From JANMEX01 sp031422915 (GTDB taxonomy: Bacteria; Pseudomonadota; Alphaproteobacteria; Rhizobiales; Rhizobiaceae), in contig JANPEK010000322.1 in the NCBI GenBank assembly GCA_031422915.1, forward strand, positions 1 through 27,710: a stretch of 27,710 nt of DNA. The letters are read 5' to 3'. Within the stretch, counting starts at the first letter, position 1. Each line of letters starts with the position of its first letter. This document shows positions 22,790 through 27,710 of this stretch, piece by piece. Made by a program: the position numbers and the translations under genes. The notes under the pieces are model-generated. The model searched no databases. It was not told the DNA's origin and was given only the letters and a program-made list of their open reading frames with translations.

Positions 22790-23526
22790 GTCTCGGGATC
22801 CAATTTCGCATGGCGGCGGATCTGGTCGAGCGAGAGAAGCTTGATGCTTCGGTTGTGTACAATTTCGATGGCTCCACTTTTGCGGAGTTTCGTAAATTGT
22901 CGGCTGACTGTTTCGATGGTCAGCCCGAGAAAGTCGCCGATCTCGGCGCGGGTCAAAGGCAACTCGAATTCGACCGGTCCCTCAAGATGCGGGCGTTCCG
23001 GGTCGATATGACATGAAATATAGTAGAGCAGGCTGGCCACTTTTTCGGCGGCAGTCTTGCGGCCCAGTGTGAGCATCCAAGTGCGCGCTTCGTCGAGCTC
23101 TTTCAATGCTTGGTGATGAAGCCGGTGCTCCACTGACGGACTGTTAATGATCAAGCGCTCAAAAACGGACTTCGGGAACGAGCAAACCGAGACTCTTGTG
23201 GCAGCCTCCGCATCAAGCTGGTTCTCGCGTTTGAATGGCCTGCCGATGAAATCAGGCGCAAATTGCAACCCGACGATTTGCTGCCGTCCGTCAGCGAGGA
23301 TTTTTGTTAGTTTCACAACACCCGAAAGCAGATTGGAGTAGGTGGTCACCTCGTTGCCGTCGGACATCAGCTTCGTGCCTGGCTCAATGATCCGCCGCGT
23401 CGTCTGCTTCGCCAGCATGACAAGCTCAAGGCCATCCAACCCGCCGCAAATTCCGCGATGCCGCGCCTCGCATGATTTGCAAAGAACCGGAATGCCTGCA
23501 GAATGGATATCTTGACGCTCGTTCAA
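22786..23526 (-). CDS. fnrL: Oxygen-responsive Crp/Fnr-family regulator FnrL/FnrN
   Basis: A 246-aa cytoplasmic transcription factor. The N-terminal cysteines C16, C19 and C27 (CKSCEARHRGIC, a CX2CX7C pattern) with C115 (VSVCSF) are placed to bind an oxygen-labile 4Fe-4S cluster as in FNR and rhizobial FnrN; FixK proteins lack them. The C-terminal helix-turn-helix contains LTIETVSRQFTKLRK, whose ExxSR pattern specifies TTGAT/ATCAA half-sites. That matches the box found upstream of ccoN. The start is a TTG at 23526, since no ATG precedes the cysteines and an in-frame stop (TAG) lies ten codons upstream. No convincing anaerobox is visible in its own promoter. It is transcribed in the same direction as cco but separated from it by about 290 bases. 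Confidence 0.92.
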   Translation of the reverse strand: MNERQDIHSAGIPVLCKSCEARHRGICGGLDGLELVMLAKQTTRRIIEPGTKLMSDGNEVTTYSNLLSGVVKLTKILADGRQQIVGLQFAPDFIGRPFKRENQLDAEAATRVSVCSFPKSVFERLIINSPSVEHRLHHQALKELDEARTWMLTLGRKTAAEKVASLLYYISCHIDPERPHLEGPVEFELPLTRAEIGDFLGLTIETVSRQFTKLRKSGAIEIVHNRSIKLLSLDQIRRHAKLDPET

Positions 23527-23612
23527 ACTGGCACATTTCCGAATGAAGTTGCCCTAATGTCCACCGGACGGCATTGGAATGCAATCGGTAAGTGGCCGCA
23601 AATGTGAAGCCC

Positions 23613-23635
23613 CGCTGCTACATTGCTTGTAGCGG
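23613..23635. other. Short hairpin between fnrL promoter and tRNA 3' end
   Basis: GCTACA (23617-23622) pairs with TGTAGC (23628-23633) around TTGCT, with further G-C pairing possible after a small bulge. It lies about 55 bases past the tRNA 3' end on its coding strand. No T-run follows, so a terminator or processing role is only possible. The rest of 23527-23688 holds the fnrL promoter, whose boxes I could not identify. Confidence 0.3.
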
Positions 23636-23688
23636 TCCAAATTGGTCGGGTTTGTTTAACCTGCCTTCCGGCATATGCTAAACGGGAA

Positions 23689-23765
23689 TGGTAGCGAGAG
23701 AGGGATTTGAACCCCCGACCTAAGGATTATGATTCCTCCGCTCTAACCAACTGAGCTACCTCGCC
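23689..23765 (-). tRNA. tRNA-Met (anticodon CAT)
   Basis: The minus strand folds as a complete 77-nt cloverleaf. The acceptor GGCGAGG pairs with TCTCGCT (G-U at both ends), the D-stem is GCTC/GAGC, and the anticodon stem GAGGA/TCCTT (G-T at its first pair) encloses the loop ATCATAA. The T-stem is GGGGG/CCCTC with TTCAAAT, and A73 and CCA are encoded. The anticodon is CAT. The 1-72 pair is G-U rather than mismatched, and the anticodon stem lacks three G-C pairs, so it is not the initiator. An Ile tRNA with a lysidine-modified CAT cannot be fully excluded. Confidence 0.9.
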
Positions 23766-23965
23766 AAAGGCATGCCGACATTTTGCGTCTGCAGGATCGG
23801 GCGGATATAGTGTGGCCGGGTCAAACCTGTCAAGCCAAGATGCGGATTGGTTTGATTGCAAACACTTGTGCCGTATAGGCGTGGCTTGCGGCGATGGCCT
23901 GACGCCGATATGTGCTTGTCGCAATAGCCGTCATGGCGGCGAGGATCGAATGCGGGTTGAATGAG

Positions 23966-24919
23966 ATGGCTGTGCGGATTGCGGTGCTGGGGTGTGGCTA
24001 CTGGGGGGCGAACCATATTCGCACCCTTGCAGGACTTGGCTCATTGCATGCTGTTTCTGATACCAATGCCGCGCGGGCAGAAGGGTTTGCAAGGGATTTC
24101 AAGTGCCTTGCGGTTGATCCGGATGAGCTTTATGGGCGCAATGACATCGATGCTATTGTGATGGCGCTTCCGCCGCAATATCACGCCGAAGCCGCGATCC
24201 GCGCTGTGAAGGCGGGAAAAGACGTTCTGGTCGAAAAGCCGATTGCGTTGACAGTGCCGGATGCGAAAGCGGCGGTTAAGGCGGCGCGCGATGCTGGACG
24301 TGTTTTCATGGTCGGGCATGTGCTGCGCTTCCATCCGGCGTTTGAGAAATTGCAGGAGCTGATTGCAGCGGGCGAACTTGGGACTGTCCGCTACATTCAT
24401 TCCAACCGGCTGGGGCTTGGAAAATTCCATTCGGAGAACGATGCGCTTTGGGATTTGGCACCGCATGACCTTTCGATGATACTTGCAATAACTGGCGAGG
24501 CGCCGAGCGAAGTGCACGGTGAGGGTACGGCGCTGCTTGACCATCTTTCTGATTTTGCCCATGTGCACATGACATTTCCAAACGGGGTGCGCTCGCATCT
24601 GTTTGCTTCAAGGCTCAATCCCTATCGTGAGCGGCGGCTGACTGTTGTCGGCACAAAGGCGATGGCGGTGTTTGACGATGTGGCCGGGTGGGACAAGAAG
24701 CTGGCGATCTACAGACATGCTGTCTGGCAGGATAACGGGCAGTGGGCATTCACGGCGCAGGAGCCCAATTATGTCAGCATTCGGGAGGGCATGCCCCTGA
24801 CTGCCGAATGCCAGCATTTCATCAATTGTGTGAAGACACGGGCCGAACCACGCACAGGGGGCGATGAGGCGATCCGGGTGCTTGAGATACTCACTGCCGG
24901 CACCGTCACGCACGATTAG
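23966..24919 (+). CDS. Gfo/Idh/MocA-family NAD(P)-dependent sugar oxidoreductase (WbpB-like)
   Basis: A 317-aa dehydrogenase. The Rossmann motif is VLGCGYWG (7-14), the family lysine motif is EKPIALT (90-96), GHVLRFHPAF is in the substrate region and DLAPHDLSMIL holds the probable active-site His. The ATG at 23966 is chosen because homology begins at MAVRIAVLGCG; the ribosome site is weak. The next gene on the same strand is a DegT-type aminotransferase. This pairing occurs in UDP-3-amino-sugar or dTDP-amino-sugar pathways such as WbpB/WbpE. It probably oxidises a nucleotide sugar at C3 to a keto intermediate, but the exact substrate is unknown. Confidence 0.82.
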   Translation: MAVRIAVLGCGYWGANHIRTLAGLGSLHAVSDTNAARAEGFARDFKCLAVDPDELYGRNDIDAIVMALPPQYHAEAAIRAVKAGKDVLVEKPIALTVPDAKAAVKAARDAGRVFMVGHVLRFHPAFEKLQELIAAGELGTVRYIHSNRLGLGKFHSENDALWDLAPHDLSMILAITGEAPSEVHGEGTALLDHLSDFAHVHMTFPNGVRSHLFASRLNPYRERRLTVVGTKAMAVFDDVAGWDKKLAIYRHAVWQDNGQWAFTAQEPNYVSIREGMPLTAECQHFINCVKTRAEPRTGGDEAIRVLEILTAGTVTHD

Positions 24920-25091
24920 ATCGGTCTCCATGAATTTGCCGGCGAACATAATCACAGGCTGTAACACTGGTGAGGCTGTTGTGATGGCTGGCGGTATGGC
25001 GCAGTATGGCAAATCACACTAGAAGACCCAAGGCTTTTGGGGTTTATGGGTTCAAAGGTTCTTCGGGCAACAATAAAAAGACGGGCATTTC
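24920..25091. other. Intergenic spacer between oxidoreductase and aminotransferase
   Basis: This 172-base gap is longer than expected within an operon. It contains a weak 30-codon frame (24930-25022) without a ribosome site, and a potential structure near 25022-25055 where GACCCA can pair with TGGGTTC around an inner CCAA/TTGG stem. No clear promoter or terminator is seen. Confidence 0.35.
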
Positions 25092-26228
25092 ATGCAGTTC
25101 ATCGACCTTGCGGCACAACGTGCGCGCATCAGCGACAAGATTGACGCGGCTGTGGCCAAAGTCATTCGCGAGGGAAAGTACATTCTCGGGCCGGAAGTGG
25201 CGGAGTTTGAGCGTAAACTTGCCGATTATGTCGGCGTAAAGCACGTCATCGCATGCGCCAATGGCACAGATGCGCTGTTGATCCCGCTGTTTGCGCTGGG
25301 TGTCGGACGGGGTGATGCCGTGTTTTGCCCGAGCTTCACTTTTGCGGCAACTGCCGAAGTTGTGGCACTGGCGGGTGCCGAGCCGGTGTTTGTTGATATT
25401 GATCCGGACACCTACAACATGGACACTGACCAGCTGAAAGCGGCGATCAAGGCGGTGCGCGCGGCAGGACGATTGATGCCTAAGGCGATCATTCCGGTTG
25501 ATCTGTTCGGATTGCCGGCGGACTATGATGCCATTGAAGCGATTGCCGCCCAGGAAGGTTTGGCTGTCATTGAAGATGCGGCGCAGGCAATCGGCGGGTC
25601 GCGGCAGGGCAAAATGTGCGGTGCGTTCGGCATTGTGGCATCAACATCTTTTTATCCGGCCAAGCCGCTTGGCTGTTATGGCGACGGCGGCGCGATGTTT
25701 ACCAATGACGACGGTATGGCGGAACTGTTGCGCTCCTACGCTTTCCACGGCAAGGGTGAGAGCCAGTATGACAATGTGCGCGTGGGCCTCAATTCGCGGC
25801 TGGACACAATTCAGGCGGCGATCCTGATCGAGAAGCTCGCAATTCTCGAAGATGAAATGCAGGCGCGCCAACGTGTTGCGCAGCGCTATCAGGACGGGTT
25901 GGCGGGCGTTGTGAAAACAGCTGTGATTGATAACCAGTCCTGTTCGGCGTTTGCGCAGTATGCCATCGAGAGTGAGAACAGGGATGGCCTGAAGGCTCAC
26001 CTGCAGGAAAATGGCATTCCTTCGGTGATTTATTACGTGAAGCCGCTGCACCAGCAAGCGGCTTACAATCGCTACCCAATCGCGCCGGGCGGGTTGCCGG
26101 TTTCAGAAAGCCTGCCCGCGCGGATATTGTGCCTGCCGATGCATGCTTATTTGACGAGTGAAGATCAGGACCGGATTATTGGTGCGATCCGTGAATTTCA
26201 TGAAGGCAAGTTGCGCAAGCGGGCTTGA
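25092..26228 (+). CDS. DegT/DnrJ/EryC1/StrS-family PLP-dependent sugar aminotransferase (WbpE-like)
   Basis: A 378-aa aminotransferase that transfers an amino group to a keto-nucleotide-sugar. GKYILGPEVAEFE (28-40), ANGTDALLIPLFALG (56-70), EDAAQAIGG (161-169, with the PLP-binding Asp) and SFYPAKPLGCYGDGG (186-200) are family motifs; the Schiff-base lysine is K191. The C-terminal YYVKPLHQQAAY is also conserved. The ATG at 25092 is the first codon of the typical MQFIDLAAQ N-terminus. With the upstream oxidoreductase it likely makes a 3-amino-3-deoxy sugar for a surface glycan. No glycosyltransferase or acetyltransferase lies in the window. Confidence 0.87.
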   Translation: MQFIDLAAQRARISDKIDAAVAKVIREGKYILGPEVAEFERKLADYVGVKHVIACANGTDALLIPLFALGVGRGDAVFCPSFTFAATAEVVALAGAEPVFVDIDPDTYNMDTDQLKAAIKAVRAAGRLMPKAIIPVDLFGLPADYDAIEAIAAQEGLAVIEDAAQAIGGSRQGKMCGAFGIVASTSFYPAKPLGCYGDGGAMFTNDDGMAELLRSYAFHGKGESQYDNVRVGLNSRLDTIQAAILIEKLAILEDEMQARQRVAQRYQDGLAGVVKTAVIDNQSCSAFAQYAIESENRDGLKAHLQENGIPSVIYYVKPLHQQAAYNRYPIAPGGLPVSESLPARILCLPMHAYLTSEDQDRIIGAIREFHEGKLRKRA

Positions 26229-26265
26229 CGCGGCTATTTTTGTTCGCGATGTCAGATCCTGTGGA

Positions 26266-27075
26266 TTATTTGACCGCCGTAAATACGATTGCCTGAATAT
26301 TTCCTACAATCGGCCCCGGTCCGAAGCGATCAACGAGCGCCGCTTCCACATTGGCGGTCACGGCGTCAAGTCCGGCTGGACTGCGCGCCTCGATATCGCC
26401 GCGCATAGGTGTGCCTTGGCAGATTCCAAGCGCAACTGTTCCTGCCGACGGAGCCCGGCTTTTCCGGGCCACACATTCAAATTGAACGACGCTGAAACCA
26501 GCTTGGCTGAGTATGGTACTTATCTTTGCTGCGTCGTTATAGCTATACGGGGTCTGGCGAAAGAAACTCGGCGCGCTGCTTGAGAGTATGACTGCCAGGG
26601 CTTGATCGGCGACATGCGGTATTTCATTCAGTTCGAGACGGTCCCAGACATTGAATATAAAATGCCCGCCGGTTTTCAGAACACGAAATGCCTGCTGAAA
26701 CGCCAAAAGCTTGTCCGGGAAAAACATCACACCGAACTGGCAGACCACAACGTCAAATTGGCCGTCGTCGAAAGGCAGCGCGGTTGCGTCTGCCTGTTGA
26801 AGGATTACATTGGGACCGCTGATTTTTCCAGCGGCGATGTCGAGCATGGGCTGGTTGAGATCAGTTGCGTGGATTTGTGCAGTCGATCCCAGTATTTTCG
26901 CCATTTCCAGAGTTACTATTCCGGTCCCGGCAGCGGTCTCCAACACGTTGGCCGGTGAAAGATCAGCGACGCGGTTGGCAAGATCAATGGCATAAGGCTC
27001 GAATATCAGCGGGCCAAGGCATCGGTCATACAGTTCGGGAATGGAACCGGCAAATACACTGTGTTGTGAGTTCAT
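26266..27075 (-). CDS. Class I SAM-dependent methyltransferase (UbiE/Methyltransf_11 type)
   Basis: A 269-aa cytoplasmic methyltransferase. Motif I is VLETAAGTGIVTLEMA and an acidic residue follows in ATDLNQPML. QQADATALPFDDGQFDVVVC with QFGVMFFPD is the motif II/III region, and GGHFIFNVWDRLE is a post-motif strand. The ATG at 27075 has GGAGG 5 bases upstream. The substrate cannot be assigned. It lies 71 bases downstream of mnmA on the same strand and may be co-transcribed with it. Confidence 0.8.
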   Translation of the reverse strand: MNSQHSVFAGSIPELYDRCLGPLIFEPYAIDLANRVADLSPANVLETAAGTGIVTLEMAKILGSTAQIHATDLNQPMLDIAAGKISGPNVILQQADATALPFDDGQFDVVVCQFGVMFFPDKLLAFQQAFRVLKTGGHFIFNVWDRLELNEIPHVADQALAVILSSSAPSFFRQTPYSYNDAAKISTILSQAGFSVVQFECVARKSRAPSAGTVALGICQGTPMRGDIEARSPAGLDAVTANVEAALVDRFGPGPIVGNIQAIVFTAVK

Positions 27076-27146
27076 AGCTGCCTCCAAAGGCGCACTTATC
27101 ACAGGTTAAGCTGGTCCCCCGTCAATAGCAAACGACAGCTGGAAAG

Positions 27147-27710
27147 CTACTCCGCTGCCGTCAGGTCTAGACGCTGCAGCATTGCTTCGGCTTCAGGTGC
27201 CCGCTGTGACCGCGCAATAAACCCGCCGCCGAAGACACGCGCGTCATTGCCGTCATCGGAGTAGAGCACACAGGCCTGGCCCGGCGCGATGCCGCTTTCG
27301 CCGTCGATTAGCTCAACCGAAGTTATGCCGCCGGAATGATACAGGATTGCGGGTTTGGGTGGGCGGGTAGAGCGCACTTTCGCGAACAGTTCGAGGCCGT
27401 CTGAGCCGATACTGTCCAGTTCGATATCGCCGAGCCAGTTCATATCGCGCAGAATTATCCGGTGCGTTTCGAGCGCTTCACGCGGGCCGACGACAACACG
27501 GGCGTTGGCAGCGTCGAGATGAACGACATAGAGCGGCTCGCCTGCCGCGACGCCAATGCCGCGGCGCTGACCGATGGTGAAATGCAGGATACCCTCGTGG
27601 CGACCGAGGATGCGGCCGTCAAGGTGCACAATTTCGCCTGCCTCTGCAGCGTTAGGCTTCAGCTTGGCGATGATGTCAGAGTATTTGCCCTGCGGCACAA
27701 AGCATATGTC
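27147..27710 (-). CDS. mnmA: tRNA-specific 2-thiouridylase MnmA, C-terminal part (runs off the right edge)
   Basis: Only the C-terminal 187 residues lie in the window; the frame is open to 27710 with no start. It begins DICFVPQGKYSD, where the Cys corresponds to the second catalytic cysteine of MnmA (the CF motif of E. coli Cys199). HFTIGQRRGIG and the C-terminal beta-barrel with PGQACVLYSDDG follow, all diagnostic of MnmA. The enzyme thiolates U34 of the Lys, Glu and Gln tRNAs. The gene ends in TAG at 27147. The N-terminal ATP-pyrophosphatase domain is outside the window. Confidence 0.93.
   Translation of the reverse strand, partial: DICFVPQGKYSDIIAKLKPNAAEAGEIVHLDGRILGRHEGILHFTIGQRRGIGVAAGEPLYVVHLDAANARVVVGPREALETHRIILRDMNWLGDIELDSIGSDGLELFAKVRSTRPPKPAILYHSGGITSVELIDGESGIAPGQACVLYSDDGNDARVFGGGFIARSQRAPEAEAMLQRLDLTAAE

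Noticed and set aside
23689..23765. The tRNA as an integration hot spot with a mobile element
   Set aside because: I saw no integrase, no repeated copy of the tRNA 3' end and no composition break nearby. The flanking genes look like core genes.
24930..25022. 30-codon frame just after the oxidoreductase gene
   Set aside because: It has no ribosome binding site and no recognisable sequence, and its length is easily reached by chance.
1..27710. CRISPR array, insertion sequence or prophage genes
   Set aside because: No regularly spaced short repeats, transposase or phage-like protein was found. The only repeats are the nested inverted ones at 1-473.

Overview
The window looks like a chromosomal segment of an alphaproteobacterium of the Rhizobiales (Hyphomicrobiales) type, perhaps close to Phyllobacteriaceae or Brucellaceae. 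The evidence is a moderately high G+C content, a complete rhizobial-style fnrN/fnrL - ccoNOQP - ccoGHIS (fixNOQPGHIS) cluster with an anaerobox, an agp/mel-like alpha-galactoside uptake locus, and a palindromic CCCCTCTCCGTCGGCTTCGCC-type interspersed repeat of the kind common in these genomes. This placement is inferred from gene content and was not computed.

Layout. (1) Positions 1-900: two divergently oriented copies of an uncharacterised gene (the left copy runs off the edge) flank a nested palindromic repeat. (2) Positions 949-12381, minus strand: one apparent eight-gene sugar operon. In transcription order it holds a large family-5 (oligopeptide-type) periplasmic binding protein, two permeases, a fused double ABC ATPase, a MelA-like GH4 glycosidase, a flavin-dependent halogenase-like protein, a second GH4 glycosidase and a KDG kinase, ending at a strong minus-strand terminator. 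Three junctions are 4-base ATGA overlaps. A divergently transcribed MelR-like AraC regulator (12553-13467) faces the operon. (3) Positions 13488-14519: an acetylpolyamine amidohydrolase. (4) Positions 14633-22491, minus strand: ccoNOQP-ccoGHIS, including the small ccoQ and ccoS, with a FixK/FNR box (22583-22596) upstream and fnrL (22786-23526) upstream of that. (5) A tRNA with anticodon CAT (23689-23765). (6) A Gfo/Idh/MocA oxidoreductase and a DegT-family sugar aminotransferase on the plus strand. (7) A class I methyltransferase and the C-terminal part of mnmA on the minus strand.

How the genes work together. The sugar operon should import an oligosaccharide or glycoside, cleave it with NAD/metal-dependent GH4 enzymes and feed part of the product through 2-keto-3-deoxygluconate phosphorylation, under a MelR-like activator. 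The unexpected member is the halogenase-like flavoprotein, coupled by start/stop overlap to both GH4 genes. This is the best candidate in the window for an undescribed system: uptake and processing of an aromatic or halogenatable glycoside. The cco block is a self-contained module for building the high-affinity cbb3 oxidase under low oxygen, with its oxygen sensor next door.

Limits: no database search, folding or alignment program was run. Family calls rest on motifs read by eye, and structures were paired by hand.
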